A stretch of DNA of 64,000 nt from Phaeodactylum tricornutum CCAP 1055/1 (Eukaryota; Bacillariophyta; Bacillariophyceae; Surirellales; Neidiaceae), in contig NC_011675.1 in assembly GCF_000150955.2 (NCBI RefSeq), positions 697,150 to 761,149 on the forward strand. Direction: 5' to 3'. Each line of letters opens with the position of its first letter. Position 1 is the first letter of the stretch. The translations under genes were made by a program, and so were the position numbers. Shown here one piece after another: positions 33,313 to 44,517 of this stretch. The notes beneath the pieces are model-generated. The model searched no databases. It was not told the origin of the DNA and worked only from the letters and a program-made list of their open reading frames with translations.

Positions 33313-33796
33313 TGGTATCTCATATTCTGTATCCAGTTTATTGGCTGCATGGAAGACAAGAGCTCTCTAGAGAGCAAAGTGCTTTCAATGGAGGAAACAA
33401 CCTAGCTAACTGACGGTGAATAACTGCGATATAATACAAGGTTTTTCCTTGGTTTGTACACAATCAGACTATGTCTGACACTCTGAGAGCTTTCCGAAAT
33501 CGAGCTATGTCTGAATATGTGTGTCCGACTATAAGTCGGTAGTATAAGGAAACACAGCCTGATTCGCGTTTCATTCCGTTTGCGTCATCGCTTGCCATCC
33601 GAAGCGAATTTTCGTACCATACCGCGAACGCGCGAACGAAAACAAGTGCACTCCTCCCATCTCTGCAAGTCTGTCGTCTGCTGACTTTCGCGCTCTCGTA
33701 CATCAACACAGACTACAGTAGATGTATTACAGCATACTGACTGTGAAGATAATTTGAGGAAGCCTCTATTTTAGGAAGTCTGAACTGTCGAGTCAC
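33313..33796. other. Intergenic gap
   Basis: An 81-codon minus-strand frame (33464-33709) is present but has no features of a protein family. Confidence 0.45.
33738..33747 (+). promoter_or_regulatory. TGACTGTGAA word
   Basis: 59 bp before the start codon at 33797. Confidence 0.45.
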
Positions 33797-34297
33797 ATGA
33801 CGATCCCTGTTGAAACCGCGCCGCAGCAAAACGAAGACGGGACCGCTTTATGGGGCGCAAATCGGGCGGAGGAATCGGCCTCCACTACACCTTGCGATCC
33901 CGAGTCATCGGCAGCAGAAGATCCCGATTTGGAAATTGCCGCAGATAGCGACGATGATGACTTAACTGTCATTGTGCTGCATCCAACAAACGATGAGAAC
34001 AACAGGCAGCAAGAAATGATCTCTTGGATTGAACAGGCAGGTCCAGAAATGGAAAACCGCAGACGCAACGTACTGCTTCGCGAACTTCGTCGTGTACAGC
34101 GAGCTTCCTTCTTTCACTTTGCACTCTTGTGTCTTATTCCGACAATTTTGCTACTCATCGTGGTGGCAACAGTCGTCGGAGAAGATGAAAACTGCGAGTC
34201 GGAGGCCACCTTTTGTACTTTGGAGACACGTACTTTTATCAACGCTTTCACAACTCGCTGTATTTGCGATGCAATCCCTATACAGTCACTGGACTGA
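33797..34297 (+). CDS. Small single-TM protein, unknown
   Basis: 166 codons. Residues 1-75 are acidic and low in hydrophobics (a run ADSDDDDLT near 50-58). A basic helix (MENRRRNVLLRELRRVQRA, near 85-103) leads into one membrane segment (FALLCLIPTILLLIVVATVVG, about 107-127). The C-terminal 40 residues contain four cysteines. By the positive-inside rule the N-terminus is cytosolic. No family recognised; the start is supported by context and by a clean frame. Confidence 0.55.
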   Translation: MTIPVETAPQQNEDGTALWGANRAEESASTTPCDPESSAAEDPDLEIAADSDDDDLTVIVLHPTNDENNRQQEMISWIEQAGPEMENRRRNVLLRELRRVQRASFFHFALLCLIPTILLLIVVATVVGEDENCESEATFCTLETRTFINAFTTRCICDAIPIQSLD

Positions 34298-34785
34298 ATT
34301 TTTGCTGCGTCGACCTACTTTTTGACAAATGTGAATAGGTAAAAAAATTAAATTGGTTTGCGTATAAGATGATTCGACACTTCGCGCACTATGGCTCTTG
34401 CCAGTCTGAACTTGACAAAAGACGTTCTCCAATTTGTGCCACGACAAGTAAAAATGAATTGTTTTGATCATGAGAGCAAAATGTATGTGCAGTATTCACG
34501 TTCTTGTAAGAGAGTAGCTCTTTCACGAGTCTTCCGAAAAGGTCAAGAAAAGCTCGACGTGAAGATCAGGAGTCTCGTCGTTAGGTGTAGAGAATGTCTT
34601 CATAATCATGGTGACGGTGACGCTTGCGTCGCCGTAGTAATATGATGTGTAAATGTCAACGTTGGTTTTTGGCTTTGGTGGGTAAGCATTGAGCTGCACA
34701 CTAGAGCGCGAGTAAAAGCGGAATATTGTATGAGACTTGTAGTGACAGAAACTGCAGCAAAGCGCAATTCAAAGTGGCTCCCTAC
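34298..34785. other. Gap between convergent genes
   Basis: An 84-codon frame at 34391-34645 (plus) cannot be supported. Confidence 0.45.
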
Positions 34786-35682
34786 TTACGCTCGAACTTC
34801 ACGGATACAAAGATTGGGTACATCAGCTTCGTGACCCCATACCCGGAGCCCTGCTTCAATCTCGGCGACATCTGTGGGAATGAGCCGCACCTGCAAAATA
34901 CAGTCGCCCACAGCTCCGGCACGCGCCGAGAATTCTCTAGCCCGGTGCTTGCATGTTTCAATGGCAACATTACAAGCTCGAACTTTAATAGTTTCTGTCC
35001 GGCCGCTCAAAAGCTCGCGCGAGTTGAACTCAAACATAGGTTCGACTTTCACCGCTAAAGGAAAAGGTTTCTCCACTTTTGCGAGAGCAGTGGGACCTGC
35101 TGGAAGGTCGAACGCTAGAAAAGAGGATACCCAGGGAGAGATCCGAAACGAGAATTCGGTCGCCATTTCTCTGTGGAGTGTCTGCAAACGATCGGAGTTC
35201 AAAATCCTGTGAAGTTGCTTGTCGAGAGCGTCGCGGGGTGGGTTTTCCACAGCGGACTCAATCATGTCGAGATATTGCTCAGCCCGACGTAGTGCAATCG
35301 CCGATCGGAGCCTATAAATAGTTTTCGTAGAATCATCGTCACAATGGTACAGGCTAGCAACAAAAAGCCTGGCTTGGTGGAGGACGAGAGGCATTCGTGA
35401 CCGCAAGGAAACGAGACAGGCGTCAGTCACAGGCGAGTAATGATTGTCAATAGCCTCAGTCTTAGAAACAAGTGCATCCGAGCGGGTGACCAGGCTCCCC
35501 AATGTCACAGCGAAGTCTTGAATCTTTCCATTCGAGCCTTCAAACAAGGACGATGTCAAGGGAAACCGACAAGATCGAATGCTTTCTGCAGGACTGGCAA
35601 AGAAGTGTTTACTGTTCGCATCGCATTCGAAGTTACAAGGCTGTTTGTTAAGAGGATTCCCCTCGTTGGTCTGAGGAGGCAT
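34786..35682 (-). CDS. Hypothetical protein, unknown
   Basis: 298 codons from the ATG at 35682; the frame remains open 34 codons further upstream. Residues 60-180 look helical (LFVASLYHCDDDSTKTIYRL and similar), residues 190-290 mixed, with a stretch FRISPWVSSFLAFDLPAGPT. No signal peptide, no membrane segment, no motif that I can name. It is likely a real gene because of its length, lack of stops and low overlap with other genes; nothing can be said about its role. Confidence 0.55.
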   Translation of the reverse strand: MPPQTNEGNPLNKQPCNFECDANSKHFFASPAESIRSCRFPLTSSLFEGSNGKIQDFAVTLGSLVTRSDALVSKTEAIDNHYSPVTDACLVSLRSRMPLVLHQARLFVASLYHCDDDSTKTIYRLRSAIALRRAEQYLDMIESAVENPPRDALDKQLHRILNSDRLQTLHREMATEFSFRISPWVSSFLAFDLPAGPTALAKVEKPFPLAVKVEPMFEFNSRELLSGRTETIKVRACNVAIETCKHRAREFSARAGAVGDCILQVRLIPTDVAEIEAGLRVWGHEADVPNLCIREVRA

Positions 35683-36282
35683 AGTGGATAATGCAGTTAC
35701 AGCAAACACTTCGTGATAGCAAAGATCTGATTCGGGTGATGATAAAGTTTGGATGCAGATGCTTGGTGAGCATGTTTGTCTCACATCTGGACATGGGTGT
35801 CGCGCGATTTCGTCTTACATGAGGAAATTTTCTCTTCTCACGGGAAATCGATCCCTTCACGTGGGGTATCAAATCGCATCTTTCTGTTAACAGTAAAAGA
35901 TTGATGGATCGGCGGGCGCAGAACATGCTGAAGGAACGAAATTCGGATTCTAACAAAACAGCATCGACAAAGAAATCAAGACATGTCTCGAGCTAGTCGC
36001 CCGTTAATTAGAAATAGTGACGTGGATTTCCTTTTTTGGCCTGAACGAACAACGAAAGGAAGGAAAGGATGACGCAAGCCGCCAAGTCATGCGTTTTGGC
36101 CTTCCTGGCGAGAACAATTACCCCGATTGACTGTGAGACCGCATGCGACGGCTGATCTTGACAGCACCCAGCCATTCCAAAAAAAAAACACGTGAGGGGT
36201 TCGGCTTGCCACAATCAACTACTACCACCTTCCCGCACGCCACACAATCTAGATCAACAAGCTTTATTTGCTGCACCGAATC
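35683..36282. other. Divergent intergenic region
   Basis: Between two outward-facing starts. A run of eleven A at about 36178-36190 and one TGACTGTGAG word are the only features seen. Confidence 0.5.
36128..36137 (+). promoter_or_regulatory. TGACTGTGAG word
   Basis: 155 bp before the ATG at 36283. Confidence 0.45.
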
Positions 36283-36700
36283 ATGATGTCTTTTTTCTTT
36301 ACTAACGTACTTGTCCTATTGGTTCTGTGTTTGGGAATATCTGTTAATGGCTTTGTCCCCAAATCGGTCCTCGCACCCCAGACCTTTGCCGCACGTCGCT
36401 CAAGTACGACTCAGGTATACAACTTTTTCGGAGAACAAGAGCGCGATTCCTTAACGCGCGATTCAGAGCCGGAGCAGTTCTTTTCAACGTGAGTAATTTT
36501 ACTGCTCCGGAAATACGGGGTTAGTTTCCGGACTGGATCTGATTAGGAATTGTCTCACGATTGTGCTGTCTTCTTCTTCGAACTTCAGTAACACGGACAA
36601 AATGTCCGACGAAGAAAAGCTTCCTATTGCCATTGCTGGGGTCGCCTTTATCACCATTCCTTTCATCGCTGGTCTGATTGCTCTCTATGCTGCAAAATAG
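36283..36700 (+). CDS. Small plastid-targeted single-TM protein, two exons
   Basis: Exons 36283-36488 and 36589-36700 (105 codons; donor gtgagt, acceptor ttcag). The start MMSFFFTNVLVLLVLCLGISVNG is a strong ER signal and the cut region VNGFVPKS places a Phe just after it, the rule for diatom plastid import. The mature part is about 50 residues: a charged stretch (NFFGEQERDS), MSDEEKLP, then one membrane helix (IAIAGVAFITIPFIAGLIALYAAK). A tiny one-helix plastid protein like this could be a subunit of a photosystem or cytochrome complex; I could not match it to a known one. Confidence 0.8.
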
Positions 36701-37353
36701 GCATGTTACGCCGTCGATGAGCTCTCTACCATGCAAAATAAGACATTTCCTGTCACGCCGTCTCAATGCGAATGCCTTTTACCAATAGAACAGAATCAAC
36801 TTTTTACTCTAACCTGCAACTGTTCTCTTTGGACCAACCTGCGTCAGTCGACGTCTCTCATCAAAACGTTCAACAAATAAGCTATTAGTAGATGCACAAA
36901 TATTCGTATGTTTACAGGGCTACAATCTCGACATCAATTGGTTGCATGTAATGTAGGAACCGGTGCGGAATCCTCACTGGAGTGTCAGCAGGAATCCTTG
37001 CTTTACGGTTGCCAATAACATTCGCGTGTGCACGCGATAAGGCCTAAAGTGTTTTGTACCCATTTCGAATCGCGGTTCTTCATTGTCGAGGTATGGAATT
37101 TCGACGAGGTAAATTATAATGGGCCATTCGTATTCACTGTCAGCTGACAGGGAGACTGTGAACGTGTCCGTCCTTGGCTCGTGTGGATACTTTGACGAGT
37201 AAACATAAGGTAACGGTACTAGCGTTACTGCTAACCGTAAAACCAAAGGAAATCGGCTCTCATGTAAAGGGAAGAACATTACTGTTCGGTAAAGACCAAT
37301 GGACTATCGTGTTCAATCAACACAAATTGTCTACAACAGAAAGTCCATTGACC
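36701..37353. other. Intergenic gap before the ataxin-10 gene
   Basis: No gene seen. A dense patch at 37134-37160 holds TCACTGTCAG, an overlapping CAGCTG palindrome and GACTGTGAAC. Confidence 0.5.
37134..37143 (-). promoter_or_regulatory. CTGACAGTGA word (reversed) in a palindromic patch
   Basis: About 210 bp before the ATG at 37354; the neighbour GACTGTGAA on the plus strand is a near copy. Confidence 0.4.
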
Positions 37354-38997
37354 ATGACTGCAGATGTGGAAGCTCGCGTCTCTCCGGAATGGTCAGAAAT
37401 ATTGAAAGAAGCCCGCGAGTCGCTCCGAAGCGCGCGTGAAGATCCCCTAATCGAAAGGCACTTGAGCTTATCTCTGAGGCATGTCGATAAATTGGTATCT
37501 TCAATTCGTGCCTACGTTTTTTATTTGAAGCAAACTCGTAATGAAAACCGAGCTTCAGTGAGTGATGTGAAGAAATTGATCCTCTCTACCCGAAATGCCT
37601 TGCGTTTTGCATTGTGCTGCTTCGCTGTGGACCACGATGATCGATATCAACTACAAACCGTCATCTCTACGACAGAAGTTTCCGTATCCTTGGTCAAGGT
37701 GATTTCCTCTAAACGCGGAGACTCCAAATGCCGTACGCTTGCGGCTCGATTTCTTAGTAATCTGGTGACGTCTAACGCGACGACTGCTTCCCGACTCGTC
37801 TCGATGCTTCCCCTGAGTCCATCAGAAGACGACATAGATGCTCACATTCGCTCGACCGTATCTGATACACACTATGCAACGAATCAGCTAGCGCTAACTG
37901 CATCATGGGTCAGCTTACTGCTTAGCAGTGCCGGAGATCGCGAGACGCTAGCGGCCGTGGTCACGTCACTCCACAATTGTATAACATCCCTCGCTTCTGG
38001 TTCGATGGCATCGTTCAGCCGCGACGTGTCTTCGGATAGACTACTCATCAGTACCCTGTTACGACAACTTCTTTCTATGCAAGCTTTAAAGGGTTCGATG
38101 GGACAAAGTGGTACATCGGTTTCTCAGGATGATCCGGCAACAGAGTGGATCTTGATTCTCTTGATGAAATTGTGTCGGATGGGTCGATTTCCGGAAATGT
38201 ACCGAGCCGCTGGTCCTGGCAAAGACATTGTACCAGAACAAATTGTGTTATTACACGCGATACGAAGCGAACAGAATGGCGACAACATACTAGGATGTGA
38301 ATCTGGATCAAAAGCGATGTTATCATCCCATATGTTCTTAGCCAACTTGTACGTGAGTATTCAACAAGTCGGGGAGAGAGACAGCAATGATACGATGCAA
38401 CACGCACTTGTCGAGTCCGTAATACTTTCAGTTGTAGATATTTTGGGAGAAGGGCTTGGTACTGATACTGTCGAACTCGCGTCTGTTCGAGCTTGTCTTG
38501 GAACCGAAACAGAGCTTGTCCATTCGCTTGCAATTAACCTTGGGGTGATAACTGATACAATTTCCGTCAAGAATCAGGAACGAAAAGTGCGTGAACTAGA
38601 CATGTCGGTTGAAGAACAGCATCTGATTACCAGTTTAGTGCGCCTTATCGGCAATTTGTGCTATCAATGTCGAGACGTTCAGGATCTGTTGCGCACTACG
38701 CTGGTACCGCCAATAGATCCTGTGATCACAAAAACGGAACGTAGTGCTCTTCATGTGTTATTGTCGTGCACATCGCTAGCACATTCTTGTTTCACGCTAC
38801 GCGAGTGGGCCGTGGTTGCCATTCGCAACGCTCTGCACCAAAATGATCTCAATATGGCTGTGGTGGCCAACCTTGAGGCCCAGCAAGCCCTCCAGACTTC
38901 CACTTTAGGAGAACTTGGAATTCGCGTCAATTTGGATACGAAAGGTAACGTTTCAGTTTCTCCGGCGGAACCAGCAATCGAAGAGATAGACGATTAA
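37354..38997 (+). CDS. ATXN10: Ataxin-10-like armadillo protein
   Basis: 547 codons, one exon. The chain is nearly all alpha-helical repeats. The C-terminal third carries the ataxin-10 domain: LVRLIGNLCYQCRDVQDLLR (near residue 425), IDPVITKTERSALHVLLSC... and FTLREWAVVAIRNALHQNDLN (near 490), where human and fungal members read NP.IREWA..AIRN..E.N. The human protein acts in cytokinesis and cilia signalling; the diatom role is unknown. The start at 37354 was chosen as the first ATG in a frame that is open further up; the upstream part looks like leader. The 3' end is 30 bp from the convergent epimerase gene. Confidence 0.8.
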   Translation: MTADVEARVSPEWSEILKEARESLRSAREDPLIERHLSLSLRHVDKLVSSIRAYVFYLKQTRNENRASVSDVKKLILSTRNALRFALCCFAVDHDDRYQLQTVISTTEVSVSLVKVISSKRGDSKCRTLAARFLSNLVTSNATTASRLVSMLPLSPSEDDIDAHIRSTVSDTHYATNQLALTASWVSLLLSSAGDRETLAAVVTSLHNCITSLASGSMASFSRDVSSDRLLISTLLRQLLSMQALKGSMGQSGTSVSQDDPATEWILILLMKLCRMGRFPEMYRAAGPGKDIVPEQIVLLHAIRSEQNGDNILGCESGSKAMLSSHMFLANLYVSIQQVGERDSNDTMQHALVESVILSVVDILGEGLGTDTVELASVRACLGTETELVHSLAINLGVITDTISVKNQERKVRELDMSVEEQHLITSLVRLIGNLCYQCRDVQDLLRTTLVPPIDPVITKTERSALHVLLSCTSLAHSCFTLREWAVVAIRNALHQNDLNMAVVANLEAQQALQTSTLGELGIRVNLDTKGNVSVSPAEPAIEEIDD

Positions 38998-39027
38998 GAA
39001 GTAACGTATACTATTTTTTGCGGCGGA

Positions 39028-40252
39028 TTATTGCGATTCACAGGGTTGTCCGGCAAACCCGTTGGGGTTCTGGGTCTGCCAACACCACAAATCTCTACAC
39101 ATTTCGTCGAGATCCCTAGAGGCAACCCATCCCATCTCATTCTTGGCCAAATTTGCGTCAGCAAAGCATGTGGCAATGTCGCCTTGGCGCCGATTGCCAA
39201 CAACATACTTGATTTCGTGTCCACAGGCCTTGCCCATTGCTTTGACCATATCGAGTACGGAGTAGCCGTTCCCGGTGCCTAGGTTGAAGGTGAAAATACC
39301 ACTTTTCTTTTGCTTCATATAATCCATCGCGGCGAGATGGCCGTCCGCCAAATCCATGACGTGCAAATAATCGCGCACTCCCGTTCCGTCGGCCGTGTTG
39401 TAGTCGGACCCGAAAACGGTCAGATGCTCACGTCGTCCAATGGCAACTTGTGCCACGTATGGCATGAGATTGTTGGGAATGCCGTTCGGGTCTTCGCCGA
39501 TCTTTCCCGAGGGGTGGGAACCAACAGGATTGAAGTACCGCAGAATGGTAATGGACCAGTCCGTGGTACTTTCTTCCAGCGTTTGCGATTGGTAAAAGTC
39601 ACGCAGAATTTCTTCGATCATGTACTTGGTACGTCCGTAGGCGTTGGTAATGCCTGCTCCTACTGGTGTGTCTTCCGTGATAGGCATGTTCTCGGCAGCC
39701 CCGTAGACGGTTGCCGACGACGAAAATACCAAAGAGTGACACTGGAACTCGTCCATCATACGCAGGAGCACGAAAGTTCCCGACAAATTATTGTCGTAGT
39801 ACAGCAAAGGCTTTTTCGTACTCTCTCCGACGGCCTGAGCGGGAAAAAACGAAACGGTGAGAAAATCGATGGCTATAGATTCGACCGACCCCCTCGCACA
39901 CTGGAATGAGAAAAAGGAAATCGAAAGCATCTCGGGTAGGTTCACTGATCGGTTGTCGCACCTTGAGACCGGCAAAATGAATACAGGATTCGAATCGAGG
40001 CGAAGATTCAAAGACTTTACGGAACGCGGCTTCGTCGCATATGTCGACTTGGTGGAAGACGAGACGCGAAGCTCGGTCGTGCTCACTGAGTCCGACAATT
40101 TCGGCAACACGATCGAGACTAACGATACTGGAGTTGGAAAGATTGTCGGCCACGACAACATCGTAGTCCTTCTGTAAAAGACAGACGATGGTGTGTGTTC
40201 CAATGTAGCCGCAGCCACCGGTAACGAGAATTGTAGCGCGGGTGTCGCTCAT
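39028..40252 (-). CDS. galE: UDP-glucose 4-epimerase
   Basis: Minus strand, exons 40252-39962 and 39834-39028 (365 codons; donor gtgcga, acceptor ctcag). The enzyme interconverts UDP-glucose and UDP-galactose with bound NAD in the cytosol. Seen: the dinucleotide loop TGGCGYIGTH at residues 10-19, an NLSNSS segment for the NAD ribose, HFAGLK right at the splice, the catalytic SSSATVYG and YGRTK (the Tyr and Lys of the short-chain dehydrogenase triad), then RYFNPVGSHPSG, NNLMPYV, VFGSDY and DGTGVRDYLHVMDLADGH. Length matches the family (about 340-350). No leader is present. Confidence 0.95.
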
Positions 40253-40325
40253 GGTCCGATCGATTTCGAAGAATGAGAAAGTGCCCTTTCGGTCTTCGTT
40301 GTGTCGAAGACCGAGAGAGATCCAT

Positions 40326-40335
40326 TCACTGTCAG
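40326..40335 (-). promoter_or_regulatory. CTGACAGTGA word
   Basis: 74 bp before the epimerase start and in the same direction as that gene. It overlaps a second half-site (CAGTGACTG). Confidence 0.45.
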
Positions 40336-40670
40336 TGACTGCGAATCGGGCGAGTTCCTTGAGAACCCCAAGCAAGCGCGAAAAGTGAACAACTCAGTAT
40401 AATTAGGTCATAAACCCGGACGGCGTATTTTGTTGTCCTGTTCGATTATGTAATTTAACCGTCCAATTTACGAATCCTATAGCACACTAGACTTCTAGCG
40501 TTAATACGGTTATTTAGTATATCGTACCTATCGATAATTTGAATAAATAAGCTTATTACTCATACAAAAATGTTTTACAGTTATATACATATATGCTCTC
40601 CCTGCCCTCGCCGTCGAAATTTGACAGGCTGTCGGCTTTCGGGAACAGCAAAACAATCTCGAGTTGGCGT

Positions 40671-40680
40671 TCACTGTCAC
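40671..40680 (-). promoter_or_regulatory. GTGACAGTGA word (reversed)
   Basis: 57 bp before the protease ATG at 40737. Confidence 0.45.
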
Positions 40681-40736
40681 CGGCAGGTCTCGTTTCCGGT
40701 GTTTGCCCACTGTCTGCATTGCTGCAGACTGTCACG

Positions 40737-43333
40737 ATGGCGGCGGAACATAGCAATGACAGCTGTTTTACGGTCGACATGAGCGATCAGAGTCAAGATC
40801 TTGAGGATTTTCTCAATGACGATGAAGGATCATCGCAGGAATCGATGTCTGTGACGAACACGCACAGCGTGTCCAGTCCGGAACCCCGTGTCGCTTCCCG
40901 TAACGCCGCCACTCTGGCAGCGTTTGATCCGTTCAGTCCGCAACGGCAGAAGACGACTCTTGCTTCGCAAACGAAGTCATTAGTAGATGAAGAAGACGAA
41001 ATTTCGGTTTCCACCACGCAGTCTGTAGATCCAGGCACTCGGGATCTGGCCCAACTCTCTGCTGGAAAAGGACTGCTCGTCTCTCCCAAGCAGAACGCTC
41101 GTATTCCGGGTGCTGCGGGGTTTCTGGAAATGGAAGAAGAACCCCCACGAGATCTCTCCCGTCCCTCGCATCCGCAACAGCCGTCACCGTACGATCCCAT
41201 TCGAACGTCTTCGGGTTTGCTCTTGACCCATCGCAAAACGCTACCCGTTTCCCAGAATGCTCGAAACGAACACAGCGCCCGTCCTAGTGGTGCCTCTCCG
41301 TTACCGGATTCGTACCGATCTCCACCTGGTGAAGACCACGACAATAACGACAAAGCATACCGCGGAAATGGATCTTTCAGTCTTTTGCCTTCACCCGGAA
41401 TACGGCGGGCCTTACATCGGGAGCAATTGGAAGTGGAACATCCCTACAGCAGCAATCCGTACGTGACCGCCGAAGCGTATCCACACCGCTCGCTGTTCCT
41501 AGCCCAAACCCAGCGCATCTTGTCCTATATGAGATTGTCGGTTGTTTTGTCCGCCATTGTACTTATCCTCGGTACCGCCGTGGTCGTAGCGCACATGAGG
41601 CGGGCCGGATCTGGATCTTTCGTGGATGAGGCTTTGACTTCTAGCCAACAAGACTATCAGCCATCCCAAGAATCACTGCAAGTGGTTTCTTGGGATGAAA
41701 ACTTTGATCCTAAGCAAGCTATGAATGCATTGAAACCTGAGCTGGTTATCCTCAAACCGTTTCCACAACATCAACAGCAATATATCGATCAAACTGCCTA
41801 CGAGACGGAACCTTTGCCACTGGAGGAACAAAGGCCTCCGTCGCGGGGTATGCGACACCCGTTTCGCGGCTTGCGGGAAAGGTTTGAAACTTGGGCCCTC
41901 GACCATCGGAAAAGCTACCACACGGAGATCGAGAAGCAGAAGCGGTTTGAAATTTGGGCCGAAAATCATCGCCGCACATTAGAAAAAAACGAACGCCATG
42001 GCCCGTGCCGTTTAACTGAACAACCAGTCTTTGGTTCCAATCGCTTTCAAGACTTGACGGACGAGGAGTTTCAATCCAGCTACCTCACCGGATACTCCAG
42101 CTCGAATGCTAGGCGTCTTTCGTTTTCCAAAGATAGTGGAGTGCTTGACCCATCAAAAAATATGAAACGCCATCCCGAAGTACACCGACGTGTTGCTATG
42201 CAGCGCGAAGAAACAGGTAATATGGCACGGGGATCCAAGTGGCAGAATTGCGAATGGTGGAACGTGTCATGTGGTCTACGCTTTATCTTTGAGAACTACT
42301 TTTACGGATTCGGTCACACAATGGAACCTAAATACGACGAAAGCTCGTACCCGAAAGGTAATTCAAATGAGATCACCCTGTGCTTTTCCAATTCTCGTTA
42401 TCTAATATACCACGTCTCCTTCTGAAGCTGTGGATTGGCGCGGTATTGGTGCGGTCACTAGTGTGCATTCGCAAGGAGACTGTGGTGCCTGCTGGGCCAT
42501 TACGGCTGTAGAAACAGTAGAGTCAGCTGTCTTTTTGGCTACTGGAACTCTATATGATTTATCGGAAGCAGAAGTCACCCTTTGTCAAGAGAATTGTGAC
42601 ATGTGCTACGGTGGATGGCCGCAAGACGCATTTGACTATATCATGGATCATGATGGCCTGCCGTTGGAAAGTGATTTGTCGTACAACGGAAGCCTCCTGC
42701 TTAAACTATCACAAGCCAAGGTTGGTGAGAGCGACGAAATGAAGTAAGTTGGTAAAGACGAGGGCATAAACAGCGACTGGTATTCGTTCTTACCTACTGC
42801 TTATTTCTTTGTGCAGCGAAAGTTCAGTTGAATCATACATGAACGATTGGTGCCCAGCTAACGGGTCCAATACATTGAAGCGGTACGGACAGATTGAAGG
42901 CTATGGTTATGCCACATCTCGATGTGTTTGTTACACGGATGGATCTGGTTGCGACTGCGATTCACAGGATGAAGGTGTGGCGGTCAGAAATCTCGCTACC
43001 TATGGTCCAGCAGTCGTCTGCGTAGATGCTTCGACTTGGAAAGATTACAGCGGTGGCATCATAACTTCCGAATCTGGTTGCAGTCAAAAGTTTCTAGACG
43101 TAAATCATTGCGTTCAAGCTGTCGGCTATGCCTATACCTCTTCCGGAGGGGGCAGCGAAAGCGAGAATGGAAGCCACGATAGTGGTAGTCAAGACGACTC
43201 CGGATCCCGTCAAGGCTACTGGATTGTTCGGAATCAATGGAGCTCGTACTGGGGTATGTCGGGCTATGCATGGGTTGCCATGGGAGAAAACACATGTGGG
43301 ATCCTAAACGATTTCGTTCAAGCTTACGCATAA
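40737..43333 (+). CDS. Membrane-anchored papain-family (C1A) cysteine protease
   Basis: Exons 40737-42357, 42428-42743 and 42817-43333 (817 codons). Residues 1-260 are Ser-rich, acidic and likely cytosolic. One membrane segment (VVLSAIVLILGTAVVVA, near 267-285) makes it a type II protein. Then come an I29 inhibitor prodomain (FETWALDHRKSYHTEIEKQKRF in two parts, near 375-460) and the peptidase domain starting VDWRG: oxyanion Gln and catalytic Cys in SQGDCGACW (Cys near 561), His in VNHCVQAVGY (near 742) and Asn in RNQWSSYWG (near 784). All catalytic residues are present. A Ser/Gly/Asp-rich insertion sits between His and Asn. It probably acts in the vacuole/lysosome path or at the cell surface; an anchored form with a large cytosolic tail is not the common layout. 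Confidence 0.92.
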
Positions 43334-43389
43334 AAGCCTAACTTTGATTAACATTCGAAAGCAGATTGCAGACATGCTGCTTCATTCTT

Positions 43390-44517
43390 TCACCCTCTTC
43401 GAGGCGTTATCAATTTTCCCTTCGCAATCATGTCGACAATACGAGAGGCCGCTATAAACCCAAAGGTACCCGTCACAAAACATGCTGTTCCGAGAGCACC
43501 ATCACATCTTCGGAAGGAAGATGTATCGGCCACAGTCGGTACCGCTTTTTGCCCTTCCAGAGAATACACAGCAGCAATGTGCCATTTCTTCACTTTACGC
43601 TTTTCTCTCTGCATTTCGTGAAATGAAAGCCCTCTAGCAAAGCCGTAGGATTTTCGTAGCGTCTTGCGACAGATCCCGAGTAGTTTGTCGCTGAAAGCCA
43701 TTGTCAAATCTTCGCAAACAATCTGCGTGGGATCCGTGATTCCCGCAGCTCCTCCCACAGTCACCACGGGAATGCGGCGATCTACGCATGCGGCCAGTAG
43801 AGCCGCCTTTTCGTTGCTACCGTCAATGGCGTCCAGTACAGCACTCGGTCGACCGATTCGCTGAAATAGCTCATTTACATTATCGAGCCCGACAAAATCG
43901 TGAATCAGAGTAACATTACAATCGGGATTTATTCCGAGAAGCCGCGACTTCATTTCTTCGATTTTCATCCGGCCGACGGTGTTGGACAAGGTGTGCACCT
44001 GTCGATTAGTGTTGGAGATGCATATATCATCCTGTAGTAGTAGGTCAAGCTCCAAATGAGATACTTTTCTGTAGCTATCATTGATAGACTAAGCGACAGC
44101 ACATCTAGTCGCTCTTACCATATCAATAAGTACCAGATTGCCTATACCACTCCGACACAACGCTTCCGCGGACCAAGATCCTACACCGCCCAGCCCAATG
44201 ACGACGACCGTAGCCTTCATGAGACTGTCGAGTATTGTCAAATGAGGGTTTTCAGTCGGAAACGGCACGTTGTGGTCTGTGTAAAGCCTTCCAACTCCGG
44301 AAAATCGCAAATTGTGTTCATTCGCACTATCGATGTTCACGCTTGGCGACTCATCGTTAGATACGAAGAGTAGAGGAGATCTTCGATACGCGAAAAACGA
44401 AAGTACCTTTTGGTCTTTCCCTGCCTGATGTACCGTCGCAGGCTGAAGGGAAGACAAAAACGCAGTCACAAGCTGCGCATAAAATAAACTCAGGACTAAC
44501 AGTTTGCTTCTAGCCAT
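43390..44517 (-). CDS. tcdA: TcdA/CsdL-like E1-type enzyme (t6A dehydratase), organelle form
   Basis: Minus strand, exons 44517-44119 and 44031-43390 (346 codons; donor gtaaga, acceptor ctacag). TcdA uses ATP to cyclise t6A at position 37 of ANN-decoding tRNAs. Seen: RFSGVGRLYTD, the nucleotide loop VVVIGLGGVGSWSAEALCRSG, the splice in LIDM/DDICISNTNRQ (Arg of the family's NTNRQ), DAIDGSNEKAALLA and VTVGGAAGITDPTQI, all typical of TcdA rather than MoeB or Uba. The start MARSKLLVLSLFYAQLVTAFLSS is an ER signal with a Phe after the Ala-type cut, the plastid import rule in diatoms, so the product is probably plastid-located (inference). Its 3' end is 56 bp from the protease gene. Confidence 0.9.

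Larger units (their letters stand above)
40253..40736. other. Divergent promoter region between epimerase and protease genes
   Basis: Holds one TGACWGTGA word near each start codon (40326 for the minus gene, 40671 for the plus gene). Confidence 0.55.

Noticed and set aside
33464-33709. 81-codon minus-strand ORF
   Set aside because: It overlaps the promoter of the next gene and has no protein-like features.
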